Source: Megaustenia siamemsis (Eukaryota; Mollusca; Gastropoda; Stylommatophora; Ariophantidae). Taken from it: a DNA stretch of 64,000 bases. The notes under the pieces were generated by a model. It did not search any database, was not told the origin of the DNA, and was given only the letters and a program-made list of their open reading frames with translations. The stretch is from positions 78,433,835 to 78,497,834 of the forward strand of contig JAVIAB010000041.1 of NCBI GenBank assembly GCA_032433765.1. Direction: 5' to 3'. Below are positions 12,201 to 23,631 of this stretch, one piece after another (position 1 is the stretch's first letter; every line of letters begins with the position of its first letter). A program made the translations under genes and the position numbers.

Positions 12201-12996
12201 GCATTTTTATTTTCCCAACACAAGCAGGAAATAAATATTCCAATGTTTTTTTTTTTTAATTTGTAATGTTGTTTTAATATTTGCAAATATATCTAATGTC
12301 ATTAATTTTTTTCAGCTACCCAGTTTTAAATTTCTAACTGGACAGTACTTGACATGTAGCTACATACGATTCACTTATGGGAATGCGTCTCGTCTTGGTT
12401 AAAGAGTTGATTCATTGAATAACGATCCAATTAAAATCCAAACGAGACGCCAAAATTGTAACTAAGTATTAATTATTCTCATTATGGTGCTTTATGATAA
12501 TTATTCTCATTATGGTGCTTTATGCAAATTGTCTATTTCTAAGTAGCTTTCTAGAATGACCTTGAAGTCAATTACTATCTTTTCCCATTTGAAGGATTTT
12601 GCTTTTTTTATTCTCTATTACAAAACAGATACACACATAACTGTGATTTCTGCATAGCATTAGCACATGATTTTTTACATCAGAAATCAACAGTAAAAAA
12701 ATATGTGACCACGTTTCAAGACAACATAGATTAGGTGATTGAGAGAACTATAAATATATATATATAGTCATGTATTTCTATAGTGGGCCAGAGTAAGTGA
12801 GCAGTAAGATTGCACATCAATTTACATTTCTTTCAAGTTTATCTATATGTTCCCGTATGTTCCCGCCTGTTTCCGTCCGTTCCCGTTTTTTTTAAATCTA
12901 CAGAAGAGCAGGGATTGGCAACAAATATTTTTTCCCACAAAATATAATTTGTTATGTAAACGTATCACATCAATTTGGTGAAATAAAAAAAAATAC
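12201..12996. other. Intron, nothing recognised
   Basis: AT-rich sequence. The one visible feature is a short tandem duplication of AATTATTCTCATTATGGTGC near 12470-12525. Confidence 0.5.
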
Positions 12997-13124
12997 CATC
13001 GTTGATGGTCACATAGTCTTTGCTGCAATATGGAGACGTGTCCTCCAAGTAGAGATCCAGCAGTTTCAAGACAATCACATGTGATGATAAGTAAGTCGTG
13101 ATTACCCACTGGCAGTCCACATTA
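12997..13124 (-). CDS. CUB-domain gene, exon B of module 3
   Basis: This 128-nt exon encodes the centre of a CUB domain. The acceptor is ATCCAG and the donor G|GTATTT. It enters in phase 2, matching the AA left by exon A3, and leaves in phase 1. The reading has V-D-C-Q-W-V-I-T, the second Cys and the invariant Trp, then L-D-L-Y-L-E, the third Cys, and D-Y-V-T-I-N-D-G. The Glu of Y-L-E and the Asp of D-Y are expected calcium ligands. The exon is intact and aligns codon for codon with exon B2. Confidence 0.93.
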
Positions 13125-13519
13125 CTGGATATGAAAGGTAATATAATTGAAGGTGAGTGTCAGTAAGGAGAATATGAGGACATGCGATAATGTGATGCAC
13201 AATGGCGGAAGTCAGATCAAAGAGAAACATGAAAACGGTCATACAAAGTTCGCACAACATCACATTCGTGCAGGAAGACGTTATCAACTCAAATTATAAC
13301 AAAAGTGGATGGGAAATATTCTACGAATAACAATGTTCTGATGAGACATAAGTGACAAAAATGAATGAACATAACTTCTATATTCAGACCATACAAACCT
13401 CTAAAGGTTATAAAGCATGGTTATCTAATTACGAAATGAAGATTCATATAGAATAGATATCGATAATTACTCACACCCTGATGATATTTACAGAAGAGAA
13501 TAGTACATGAAAAATAATG
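13125..13519. other. Intron, nothing recognised
   Basis: AT-rich sequence. The open frame at 13102-13287 (-) overlaps the exon B3 boundary out of frame and is not supported. Confidence 0.5.
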
Positions 13520-13760
13520 TACTAGCAGTTCTTCTACTTGTTCTTTCCTTCCTCATTTGCCTGTCAGGGCCTAGGGGAGATATAATTTGCGGTCTTTTGC
13601 TATTCTAATTGTCTTTGCTGCTGTTATGTTTCCTATTACTTCTAATATTCCATCGATCCATCTTTTTCGTGGTCGACCCTTGGGTCTGGTATTCTTGCAA
13701 CGTTTATTGAGGGCTCGTTGTGTTGTGTTTTGGTCTCATATTCTCTTCAGAATGATTAAG
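13520..13760 (-). pseudogene. LINE-E 3' end fragment
   Basis: On the minus strand one frame reads R-P-K-G-R-P-R-K-R-W-I-D-G-I-L-E, then I-A-K-D-R. The basic GRPRKRW block followed by a helix and a K-D-R segment is the common C-terminus of LINE polymerases in invertebrates. A homologous fragment lies at 18985-19230. Confidence 0.68.
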
Positions 13761-14033
13761 ACAAACCTTTAAATATTACAATTTTTTTCCTTTCTTCAAA
13801 GTCAGACTAAATATATACTTAATCATTTCTACATTTGAGATTGGTTTGGGGAGGGGGAAGTTGTAGAGTAGAAGTATGTAGAGAGATACCTCACGGCGAG
13901 AGACAGTCATATCCTCCGAAACGGCCCTGGAACCTATTTGCTTCCTTTGCCTCTATCCAGTCCACGTATGGATCACTGTGTCTACTTGCTTACGGCATAT
14001 CGCAATCCCCTGGGCAATCGCTTTGCTGGACCG
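13761..14033. other. Unique DNA before the 71-bp satellite
   Basis: The open frame at 13835-14080 (+) runs into the satellite and shows no family features. The last 20 bases grade into the first satellite unit. Confidence 0.45.
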
Positions 14034-15870
14034 CTAAAATAATGAGGACAAAGTTAAGGAAGAAAGTCTCCTTTCTATAGCACATACAGTTGCTGACTGG
14101 CTGGCTAAAATAATGAGGACAAAGTTAAGGAAGAAAGTCTCCTTTCTATAGCACATACAGTTGCTGACTGGCTGGCTAAAATAATGAGGACAAAGTTAAG
14201 GAAGAAAGTCTCCTTTCTATAGCACATACAGTTGCTGACTGGCTGGCTAAAATAATGAGGACAAAGTTAAGGAAGAAAGTCTCCTTTCTATAGCACATAC
14301 AGTTGCTGACTGGCTGGCTAAAATAATGAGGACAAAGTTAAGGAAGAAAGTCTCCTTTCTATAGCACATACAGTTGCTGACTGGCTGGCTAAAATAATGA
14401 GGACAAAGTTAAGGAAGAAAGTCTCCCTTCTATAGCACATACAGTTTCTGAATGGCTGGCTAAAATACTGAGGACAAAGTTAAGGAAGAAAGTCTCCTTT
14501 CTATAGCACATACAGTTGCTGACTGGCTGGTTAAAATACTGAGGACAAAGTTAAGGAAGAAAGTCTCCTTTCTATAGCACATACAGTTGCTGACTGGCTG
14601 GCTAAAATACTGAGGACAAAGTTAAGGAAGAAAGTCTCCTTTCTATAGCACATACAGTTGCTGACTGGCTGGCTAAAATACTGAGGACAAAGTTAATGAA
14701 GAAAGTCTCCTTTCTATAGCACATACAGTTGCTGACTGGCTGGCTAAAATAATGAGGACAAAGTATATGAAGAAAGTCTCCCTTCTATAGCACATACAGT
14801 TGCTGACTGGCTGGCTAAAATACTGAGGACAAAGTTAAGGAAGAAAGTCTCCTTTCTATAGCACATACAGTTGCTGACTGGCTGGCTAAAATAATGAGGA
14901 CAAAGTTAAGGAAGAAAGTCTCCTTTCTATAGCACATACAGTTGCTGACTGGCTGGCTAAAATAATGAGGACAAAGTTAAGGAAGAAAGTCTCCCTTCTA
15001 TAGCACACACAGCTGCTGACTGGCCGACAAAGCTACTGAGGACAAAGTTAAGGAAGAAAGTCTCCCTTCTATAGCACACACAGCTGCTGACTGGCCGACA
15101 AAGCTACTGAGGACAAAGTTAAGGAAGAAAGTCTCTCGTCTATAGCACACACAGCTGCTGACTGGCCGACAAAGCTATTGAGGACAAGGTTAAGGAAGAA
15201 AGTCTCCCTTCTATAGCACACACAGCTGCTGACTGGCCGACAAAGCTACTGAGGACAAAGTTAAGGAAGAAAGTCTCCCTTCTATAGCACACACAGCTGC
15301 TGACTGGCCGACAAAGCTACTGAGGACAAAGTTAAGGAAGAAAGTCTCCCTTCTATAGCACACACAGCTGCTGACTGGCCGACAAAGCTACTGAGGACAA
15401 AGTTAAGGAAGAAAGTCTCTCGTCTATAGCACACACAGCTGCTGACTGGCCGACAAAGCTATTGAGGACAAGGTTAAGGAAGAAAGTCTCCCTTCTATAG
15501 CACACACAGCTGCTGACTGGCCGACAAAGCTACTGAGGACAAAGTTAAGGAAGAAAGTCTCCCTTCTATAGCACACACAGCTGCTGACTGGCCGACAAAG
15601 CTACTGAGGACAAAGTTAAGGAAGAAAGTCTCCCTTCTATAGCACACACAGCTGCTGACTGGCCGACAAAGCTACTGAGGACAAAGTTAAGGAAGAAAGT
15701 CTCCCTTCTATAGCACACACAGCTGCTGACTGGCCGACAAAGCTATTGAGGACAAAGTTAAGGAAGAAAGTCTCCCTTCTATAGCACACACAGCTGCTGA
15801 CTGGCCGACAAAGCTACAGAGGACAAAGTTAAGGAAGAAAGTCTCCCTTCTATAGCACACACAGCTGCTG
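14034..15870. repeat. 71-bp satellite array with two subfamilies
   Basis: About 26 head-to-tail units of 71 bp share GAGGACAAAGTTAAGGAAGA and AAGTCTCC. Type 1 (to about 14990) has TATAGCACATACAGTTGCTG and ACTGGCTGGCTAAAAT. Type 2 (from about 14990) has TATAGCACACACAGCTGCTG and ACTGGCCGACAAAGCTA. The switch is sharp. Within type 2 a variant with TCTCTCGTC recurs at 284 bp, which is four units. Because 71 is not a multiple of three, long open frames through it mean little. Confidence 0.95.
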
Positions 15871-16074
15871 GCTGTTAGGGCAGAGGATCGACTCGGTCGA
15901 CGACGGTCTTGAAGGCACAAGCTGAAACATCCTAGTATCGGGCTCAAGGCATAACCCGGACCCAAACTGCTAAGTGACCAGATCCAATCGGAAAGCAATG
16001 ACAAAATACTGCAGTGTGCCAAGAAATCATTGTTGTGAATCATTGACAATCTCGCTAACACAAAAGAAGAAAAT
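15871..16074. other. Transition between satellite and LINE-E copy
   Basis: Unique sequence beginning with a truncated satellite unit. It may belong to the LINE-E copy that follows, but I cannot align it. Confidence 0.4.
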
Positions 16075-16400
16075 CGATTCATTAGGGAAAAAAAACCTGC
16101 AGAAAATCCTTAATATACCTTGGATGAAAGAAAGAAAAGAGCACATTAAAGAGGAATTGAAGACTTAAACATTAGACGTAAACATTAAAAAGAACTTGCT
16201 TATAAACACCATTCTACAGAGGAAATTACAATTCTAATGCCACATAAAAAAAGCACAGCAGCCTGGAAAGAGCAATAAATGGAAGGCTTAGTTCAAGGGC
16301 GACGCCTCATGGACAGACCACGAAAAAGGTGGTTTCAAGACGTCAGTGAGACCTTGAAGATAATAACATAAGTGGAAGTTCTGGCTAGAGACAGTGATTC
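16075..16400 (+). pseudogene. LINE-E C-terminal fragment
   Basis: Broken frames spell I-P-W-M-K-E-R-K-E-H-I, then L-Q-R-K-L-Q-F, and finally R-R-L-M-D-R-P-R-K-R-W-F-Q-D-V. This order (a PW motif, a QRKL helix, the RPRKRW block) is the C-terminal region of LINE polymerases. The last codons, V-L-A-R-D-S-D-S-F-R-Q-T, run straight into the 60-bp array. Confidence 0.62.
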
Positions 16401-17060
16401 TTTCAGACAGACTGTGGGGAATGCAACGTTCTGTGTGAGATCTGGCTTGAGACAGTGATTCTTTCAGATAGGCTGTGGGGAATACAACGTTCTGTGGGAG
16501 ATCTGGCTTGAGACAGTGATTCTTTCAGACAGGTTGTGGGGAATACAACGTTCTGTGGCATATCTGGCTTGAGACAGTGATTCTTTAAGATTGGCTGTGG
16601 GGAATGCATCGTTGTGTGTGAGATCTGACTAGAGACAGAGATTCTTTCACACGGGCTGTGGGGAATGCATCGTTGTGTGTGAGATCTGACTAGAGACAGA
16701 GATTCTTTCAGACAGGCTGTGGAGAATGCAACGTTCTGTGTGAGATCTGGCAAGAGACAGAGATTCTTCAGACTGGCTGTGGTGAATGCAACGTTCTGTA
16801 GGAGATCTGGCTAGAGACAGCGATTCTTTCAGATAGGCTATGGTGAATGCAACGTTCTGTAGGAGATCTGGTTAGAGACAGCGATTCTTTCAGACAGGCT
16901 GTGGTGAATGCAACGTTCTGTAGGAGATCTGGTTAGAGACAGCGATTCTTTCAGACAGGCTGTGGTGAATGCAACGTTCTGTGAAAGATCTGGTTAGAGA
17001 CATATTTTCTTTCAGACGGGCTATGATGAATACAACGTTCTGTGGGAGATCTGTCTAGAG
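16381..17060. repeat. 60-bp minisatellite grown from a LINE-E 3' end
   Basis: About 11 units of 60 bp carry GAGACAGTGATTCTTTCAGA and then GGGGAATGCAACGTTCTGTG. The first unit is continuous with the LINE-E C-terminal frame. The period is a multiple of three, so a 116-residue repeated frame exists on the minus strand, but it is antisense to the LINE and is not called. Confidence 0.9.
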
Positions 17061-17523
17061 ACATATAATTTTTAACATGGTCTGACGTGAATGCCACATT
17101 CTACAAATGACATGTGACGATATGACGTTTGAGAATGTCTAATCATTGTGAATTTTCATAGCGCTTCTTATAAAAAATAGAGCAAATTATGGAGGAGACA
17201 CTGTATAACATAAAATGATTCTCCTTATGAACCATGATATCATAGTGTTGTCATAGAAACACTATACATCTAAAAATCATTGAACCACGAAGCCAACAAT
17301 TTTATTTTTGCAATTATTCAACAATTATATTCTTTTTTTTATTAATTACAATTTTGAAACAACATAAACGAATGATAGGATGAACTGGTGATCATGTCTG
17401 GAAATAACAACGTATGTGTACATATTTATTTACAAACAAAATATATGCTATCAAAGGAAGAGGTAGGCAAAACTTTATTATAACGTGGAAAGTTATTCAA
17501 TAGATAAATACAAGAGTAGGTTG

Positions 17524-17526
<3 letters not shown>
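17061..17526. other. Intron, nothing recognised
   Basis: AT-rich sequence with no coding or element signal that I can see. Confidence 0.5.
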
Positions 17527-17586
<60 letters not shown>

Positions 17587-17812
17587 TAATATACCAACAT
17601 TATTAATTACAGACATAATGAGCTAGCGATCCGCAAAAATAGAACGTGAGAAATACAAAAAAAGGAATAAGAAAGAAAGAAGGACAGGAAGAAAAAAAAG
17701 AAGGAAAGAAAGAACGAATGAACAAACGAACGAACGAAAGAACAAACGAAATAATGAAAGAGAGAAAGAAAGAAAGACAGAAAAAAAGAAAGAAAGAAAG
17801 AAAGAGATAACA
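17527..17812. repeat. GA microsatellite and GAAA-rich purine tract
   Basis: A pure GA run (about 17527-17583) is followed by a purine tract of GAAA and GAAC tetramers (about 17640-17810). The second part abuts the tail of a minus-strand SINE and may derive from it. Confidence 0.85.
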
Positions 17813-18155
17813 TTGTTGTTGTTGTTGTTGTTGTTGCGTTCGCCTGCTTTCAACTCTGACGAAGTCCCTAGAGACTAGGAACTGAGTTTTGCGTGTTAAT
17901 CCATTTGTCCTTAGCAGCCGCGTGCACCGGGGTCCCTCGTCGCACAGGCAGACAACTCCGACTTCGGAGGTACTCATGTTTTTTTCCGTCGATGAGTAAC
18001 TGACGTTTCAAGACAGGCCTCGCTGCTGAGACCAGGGGTGGTTGTCGCAGAGAGAAATCATAAATACAAATCCCAACCAGTTTAGCCGAGATTTGAACCC
18101 ACAACCTCTCTGTCCCCAGGCCGGCGTCTTGCCTCGAGACTAGTCACTCCCCCAT
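17813..18155 (-). mobile_element. tRNA-derived SINE with an AAC-repeat tail
   Basis: On the minus strand the head resembles a tRNA with an internal RNA polymerase III promoter. An A-box-like TAGTCTCGAGG lies at 18132-18142 and a good B box GGTTCAAATCTC at 18088-18099. A body of about 240 bp follows and the element ends in about eight AAC repeats (17813-17837). The tRNA cloverleaf is degenerate, so this is not a functional tRNA. I cannot name the central domain. Confidence 0.7.
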
Positions 18156-18984
18156 GGACTTGGAATATAAGGAAACTGCAACAAGGAACACTTTTCATGC
18201 ATAGCCTGCAATGGTTCCTGCCGCCTATCCACCATATAGCAGAAGTTCACGTCCTCCCGAAAGTGATGATCGTCATATTTCTTTAAAAATGTATAGCGCT
18301 TGATGATGTTAGGCCATCGTTGTTGACTCCAATTTCGAACATATAAACACACAGTTAGTCGTCAGATTATCCCCGTCGCACATCGAACAACAGACCGTAA
18401 GATTAGCGTGTGGTCGGTCTAGGGATTTACGATGGGCCATTACGATGACGTGGCACACATAACAATGTAAGCACAGCAATAACACGCCCTTTAGATTCTT
18501 GATTACTCTAGTGAATTTAACATACGGCGAACAGAACACGGTGCAAATTCCCTAAAGAGATAAAACTGCGGCTGACGAAGCAGTTCACATTTAATGAGAA
18601 CATATAAATAACTTGCGTCAAGCAAATCCATCATCGTTCATGAACAGCACCAATGTGCGGTAAAGCGCAGAACAAGCCTAGTCGATGGAAGGTCGTATTC
18701 ACAACACTTGATTTGTCGAAAATGAAATATTGCCGGCGTACGACATTGTTTTATCGGCGCATATGTAAAAAGTAGATCATTATCTTGACTTTAAGGCATA
18801 GGAGTGCAAATTAGAACCGAAATTAATCAGACTTAGAATGCACTTTCTGCAGCGATCGAGAGAACGTGGACTAGATCCGCCATCTTAGAAACGGAAGTCC
18901 ACAAAGGGATAAGATCATTTGATATATATACTCAGCATGCATTTCAATAGTATAAGATGTAATCTATATTTTCTTTAATATACT
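18156..18984. other. Intron, nothing recognised
   Basis: Somewhat less AT-rich than its surroundings. Short overlapping minus frames at 18140-18539 show no family motif. Confidence 0.45.
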
Positions 18985-19230
18985 TCTTCTTTCCTTCTAC
19001 ATTTTCCTTTCAGCGTCGAGGGAAGATATAATTTGCGGTCTTTTTCTCTTCTGTTCGCCTCTGCTGCTGTTATGTTTACTAGTGCTTCCAATATTCTGTT
19101 GATTCATAGTTTTCGTGGTCTATCCTTGGGTCTTGAGTTCTCGCAACGTTTATTGAGGGCTCGTGATGTGTTTTGATCACTCTGCCTTATCATGTGGTCA
19201 ACTCATTTTACCTGTTGTTACTGTACACAT
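18985..19230 (-). pseudogene. LINE-E 3' end fragment, second minus copy
   Basis: This is homologous to 13520-13760: both have GATATAATTTGCGGTCTTTT, later TTTTCGTGGTC and GCAACGTTTATTGAGGGCTC. It is more decayed and the coding frame is broken. It is truncated at the 5' side. Confidence 0.65.
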
Positions 19231-19754
19231 TACATGTCGGGGGCTATTCTTAGCCGTTAAAGTTGCTATAAACACATTATTTCTATCTTTCTAGCATACA
19301 CCAGATAATTACTAAAAGAATTGAAAGTCCTTCTCGACCTTAAAAAGACGTCAAGTCGTTATATTTACGTTGTGTTGTGGTTTATTTGAGTCTTTCGGCC
19401 GAAAAGATCATACTTTATCGCACATTTTTGAGTTCCGGGTTACTTTCCATTTCGATCCCTACGCGCTTGGCCACACTCCATTGATCAGTCAGTTGTTGAG
19501 AGCACTGCGAAGAGTTGGAGTAGGGCCCGCATGATTCTGGTTCACCGATCATCGCTGAAGCCATCAACCATGTGTCATTAACAACTTACCATCTCTGTGA
19601 CTGTATGCCTCCTCACTAAAATATGAGATTCTGTATATGTATGAAGCTGAAACTGTGTCCGCATATAACGCAACACTACCACAATTGGGATTTGAAAATG
19701 ATGTAGCCATTCTTACTGTGATAAACAGCTATGGTAACATAATATTGCTCTTAC
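19231..19754. other. Intron, nothing recognised
   Basis: No coding or transposon signal identified between the LINE-E fragment and exon A3. Confidence 0.5.
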
Positions 19755-19836
19755 TTTGGATAATTGTAGGGGTAATTTAATGACTTCAAGTAATCAGCAC
19801 TTTCGTACGCCATGAGAGTTTCATTGTCACAATGAT
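19755..19836 (-). CDS. CUB-domain gene, exon A of module 3
   Basis: This 82-nt exon opens CUB module 3. The acceptor is TTTTACAG and the donor GTAAGA. It reads D-H-C-D-N-E-T-L and ends L-K-S-L-N-Y-P-Y-N-Y-P. The usual SPNYP is SLNYP here, so one normally invariant Pro is replaced by Leu. Entry is in phase 1 and exit in phase 2, so the last codon is completed by the first base of exon B3. It is otherwise intact. Confidence 0.9.
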
Positions 19837-20130
19837 CTGTAAAAGAAAATGTGCATTTCAATTACATGCATCTTTTCTGCTTTCTTAAATATCATTAAAT
19901 GCATATTCATTGGAATATAATTAAAATGATTGATTGATTATCCCTACCAGAAAAATAATGAAGATCATTAGTAGACCATTGGGTCTCTTATTATGATGTT
20001 TAGTAGAACACACGTTGATGTGGAAACGAATAGACTGGATTTCTGCACAGTATGTGCAGTATCTGCACAGTGCACAGTATGTATGGTATGTTAAAAATGT
20101 TACATATTAATATCCCCTAAATAAAGACAT
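19837..20130. other. Intron flank of exon A3
   Basis: Holds short stretches similar to the flanks of exons A2 and A4 (for example ATTATCCCTACCAGAAAAAT) and a few diverged CAGTATGT repeats near 20048-20080. Confidence 0.45.
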
Positions 20131-21045
20131 TGAAAATGAAAATTGTCAACTCCAATGTTAAGTCAGGCCTATTATATGGCTGTGAAACACTGAGAAAAAC
20201 TAAAATGACAATCATGAAGATACAGACCTTCATTAATAGATACTTGAGCAGAATAAAAGAATGGAGATGGGAGGCCTAAATCACGAACATAGAATTATGG
20301 AGTGTGTACCTGTCAAATACCAGTGGATAAAGAGATGCATCGAAGACGATGGCGCTGGATAGAACACACACTGCGGAAGCCAACTGAGAGTATCACAGGA
20401 CAGTTTTTTTTGAATCCACAGGAGAAAGATGTAGAGAAAGACCAAAATATTTTTGGAGAAGACAGGTGGAATCTGAGATGAAGATGACGGGGAAGACATG
20501 GAGTGATCATAAAGAAATGGCAAGAAAAGAACGACTTGTAAAGTGTTTGTTGAAGACATCTGTTTCACAGGCAGTTGAAAGAGCTTGTTGAAGACCTATG
20601 CTCCACAGGGAGTTGGAAATGTTTGTTGAAGACCTATGCTCCACAGTGTGTTGAAAGTGTTTGTTGAAGACCTATGTTCCACAGAATGTTGAAAGTGTAT
20701 GTTGAAGACACATGCTCCACAGGGAATTGAAAGTGTTTGTTGAAGACCTATGCTCCACAGGGAACTGAAAGTGTTTTTTGACGTTCTATGCTCCATAGGG
20801 AGTTGAAAGTGTTTTTTTGTAGACCTATGCTCCACAGGGAGCTGAAAGTGTTTGTTGAAGAATTATGCTCCACACGGAGTAGATAGTGTTTGTTGAAGAC
20901 ATATGTCCCATAGGGAGCTGAAAGTGTTTGTTGAAGACCTATGCTCCACAGGGAGTTAAAAGTGTTTGTTGAAGACATATGCTCCATAGGGAGCTGAAAG
21001 TGTTTGTTGAAGACATATGCTCCCCGGGGAGGTGAAAGGTAGAAG
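20131..21045 (+). mobile_element. LINE-A 3' fragment with expanded end
   Basis: The fragment starts at S-N-V-K-S-G-L-L-Y-G-C-E-T, the YG.E segment after the LINE thumb, and runs through R-R-R-W-R-W-I-E-H-T-L-R-K to V-F-V-E-D. Several frameshifts and stops are present. It then enters a 39-bp array and ends in a GAA-rich tail (AGAAGAAGAAGAAG). The closest relative here is the copy at 46.8-48.2 kb. Confidence 0.8.
20540..21035. repeat. 39-bp minisatellite formed from the LINE-A stop region
   Basis: About 12-13 units of 39 bp repeat GTTTGTTGAAGACCTATGCT and CCACAGGGAG, which are the last codons (V-F-V-E-D-L-C) and stop of LINE-A. The single-copy form of the same bases ends the LINE-A copy at 48.2 kb. 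The minus-strand frames through it are antisense artefacts. Confidence 0.9.
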
Positions 21046-21795
21046 AAGAAGAAGCAATAACGACATTGGTTGGAGAATTCTACAAGAACAAGAATTGCAA
21101 TATAAGACATTAACACAAACTTTATTGTCTCTATTTTATCATAACCGTTTCAAAGTCTTCTCATTTCAACTCAATGTTATGATACATGTCCGGTTCTTGA
21201 TGTAGAAAACTTATGTACAATACATAAATCATAGGAAAATGCATTAACATGATGAGGCAATACTGTTGCGATTCGGTTTTCGATAGATTCAAAAAATGGT
21301 TAATTGTTATATTATACAAGACATTTAATTTTCAGTTTTGTTACGATCTACTACTAGTGATCAGTGCAAGTGTAATTGTTTGTACACAAATTTGATTAAA
21401 GGATGAAAATGATCATCACATTGTGTGCTGTCTTTAAGTCGAAGACCTATTGCCGTGAAGTACACTTTGTCGTGTTATCAGTTATTTATACGGTTAATCT
21501 GCATTAAGAGCTCAACACAGGGAAATGTGACCGGGTAACCAATTACATTCGTCTGGTCCAAAGCTGCATTTAAACAAAGAACATTTCTGTATGTTTAATT
21601 CTTTCTAAATTGTATTTATCTTTATCTTCTTTATCCATCCATTTCTTCACATTCCCTTTCAGTTTCCCTAATATTGTAAACGTGTCTATAATATTTTGGA
21701 ACTGTGGAGTTCATATATCACTTTATTATACTTAGTGTTCGTTATTATGTTCTCTATAAGAGAACATAGTTTTGTTTTTAATAACTCTTGAAATT
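21046..21795. other. Intron, nothing recognised
   Basis: AT-rich sequence with no recognised element. Confidence 0.5.
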
Positions 21796-22440
21796 ATAAT
21801 CATCACCATCATGCAGCATAAAAATAAATAGGACAAATTTGAAACAAGTGCAACGCGTCAAATACTTGGGCACAATAATAACATCGGATGGGAGATGCTC
21901 TACAGAAATAAAAAGCAGAATAGCTCAGGCCAAAATAGCATTTCAGGAAATGAAAAATATCTTAGGCAACAAATCTATGTCAATAGAAATGAGAAAGAAA
22001 GGTCATCGGTGCTATATAGAATCATTTCTGACCTATGGAATTGAATCATGGACAGGAAACAAACAAATGAAAAGACGATTAGAGGCAACAGAGATCAGAT
22101 TTCTCAGAAGAATGTTGAAAATTCCCTGGACAGCCAAAAAGACCAATGAGGAAGTTCTCAAAGAGGCCAACACAAAAAGCAGCTCCTAAAATACATCCGA
22201 AAGAAACAATCAACATTTTTCATGCACATCATGAGAAGATGAAAGTTGGAATACTTGGTTACAACTGGCAAAATAAAAGGAAAGAGAGATCGCGGACGAC
22301 AAAGAGAGAAAATGTTGGATAGCTTGGTGTTATGGCATGGAAAACAGTCAACAACAGAACTGATACGATGCACTGTAGATAGAAGATTGTGGATGGACAT
22401 GATCACCTACGCTAACCGGTAGGGTACATGATGATGATGA
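21796..22440 (+). mobile_element. LINE-B 3' fragment
   Basis: The open frame at 21839-22189 reads V-K-Y-L-G-T-I-I-T-S-D-G-R, then S-R-I-A-Q-A-K and Y-G-I-E-S-W-T. This is the region after the RT active site. A frameshift near 22190 leads into the end D-M-I-T-Y-A-N-R, followed by a tail of ATGATGATG. The 5' end is cut inside the polymerase. It is very similar to the copy at 48.2-49.9 kb. Confidence 0.83.
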
Positions 22441-23208
22441 AATTATAATAAAAGAAGCAATCGAATGGCAACTTTTTTGGTGAAGTCACAATATGATAGT
22501 GCACAATATGTAAGCTGCGCATGCAGCATACTATTGTATTTGCTAACGTTTTGCTGTCATTTTAGATTTGTTTAGTTTTTAAGACTTCTACCGAGATTGT
22601 ATAAGATATTTTTTTAATGATATCTGCTGAGATTGTTTTTTTGTTTTTTTGTTAACGCCATGTTATTATAGCAACTGACAGATGACAATATGTTCGTTGA
22701 GCAGTATTGGATATTGTTATTATAGAAAAGAAATAGCCAGCGACGAAAGTGCGATTGCGCTTAATTGAAACATTCTACCTCTTTGTGTTGTATGAGTATA
22801 TATGCAGGAGATTGTTATCATATCTCTTTAGTTGGAAAGAAATACCACCACATGTCCTTTATGTGCATGCACACTGTTTCTATTGTACCCTGAAACCTGC
22901 ATTTGTATATTTACAAGAGAAACAGAACCCAAATAACAAAGAGATCGATTCAAGCAATACTTGGAAAAATAAATAATTGTCATATCTTGGGAGGTTGAAC
23001 TCGGCAGGTGAAAACGATGCCCAAACTATTTGTTGTGTGGTTGTTTATGTGAAACAACTACGTGTTGATGACATATATAATGTTCCCTGAATATGGTTAG
23101 CGACGTGGCACATTTTTGGCTAGTGATTTCAACATTACTTTGCCGGAATGAGGCAACGTCATTAACAATAGAAGAGAACTCCGCGAATATGGGTAAGGCA
23201 AGTAAATA
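22441..23208. other. Intron, nothing recognised
   Basis: The frame at 22749-22976 (+) shows no family motif. No other signal. Confidence 0.45.
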
Positions 23209-23420
23209 ACGATCATCATTACAATAGCGACCATTATTACAATAGCGACCATTATTACAATAGAGACCATTATTACAATAGCGACCATTATTACAAAAGC
23301 GACCATTATTACAATAACGATCATTATTACAATAACGACCATTATTACACTAGCGACCATTATTACAATAGCGACCATTATTACAATAGCGACCATTTTT
23401 ACAATAGCGACTAACATTAT
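23209..23420. repeat. 18-bp minisatellite
   Basis: About 11 copies of GCGACCATTATTACAATA. The antisense frame gives a repeated hydrophobic peptide that I do not regard as a gene. Confidence 0.9.
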
Positions 23421-23599
23421 ATAAACGATTGCTACAGACATAAAAGTATAATAATGCAAACATAAAAGTTACAAATTTCCCCTATTTGGGCTGGTGGTGC
23501 CCATCTGTATAATCACACAACGGGAAGTCCCACAGATAAGTCTACAATAGTGTACACATTATTGTCAATGCATTTAACAGAAGTTCACATTGTCTGTAA

Positions 23600-23631
23600 G
23601 TTTAAACCACAGCCTACTCTATATATAGCCA
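23600..23631 (+). repeat. Left target duplication and inverted repeat of the P element
   Basis: GTTTAAAC (23600-23607) is followed by the terminal inverted repeat, about 24 bp. The same pair appears reversed at 26904-26936. Confidence 0.85.

Noticed and set aside
15708..16082. 124-residue minus-strand frame
   Set aside because: Most of it lies in the 71-bp satellite, whose period shifts frame in each unit.
16403..16753. 116-residue minus-strand frame with a 20-residue repeat
   Set aside because: It is antisense to a LINE-E end that expanded into a 60-bp array.
18080..18155. A tRNA gene on the minus strand
   Set aside because: The B box is good, but the stems do not pair into a cloverleaf and the sequence continues into a SINE body with an AAC tail.
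20596..21116. Minus-strand frames with repeated SLWSIGLQQT-like peptides
   Set aside because: They are antisense to the LINE-A-derived 39-bp array.
23097..23459. 120-residue hydrophobic repeat protein on the minus strand
   Set aside because: It is the 18-bp minisatellite read in frame.
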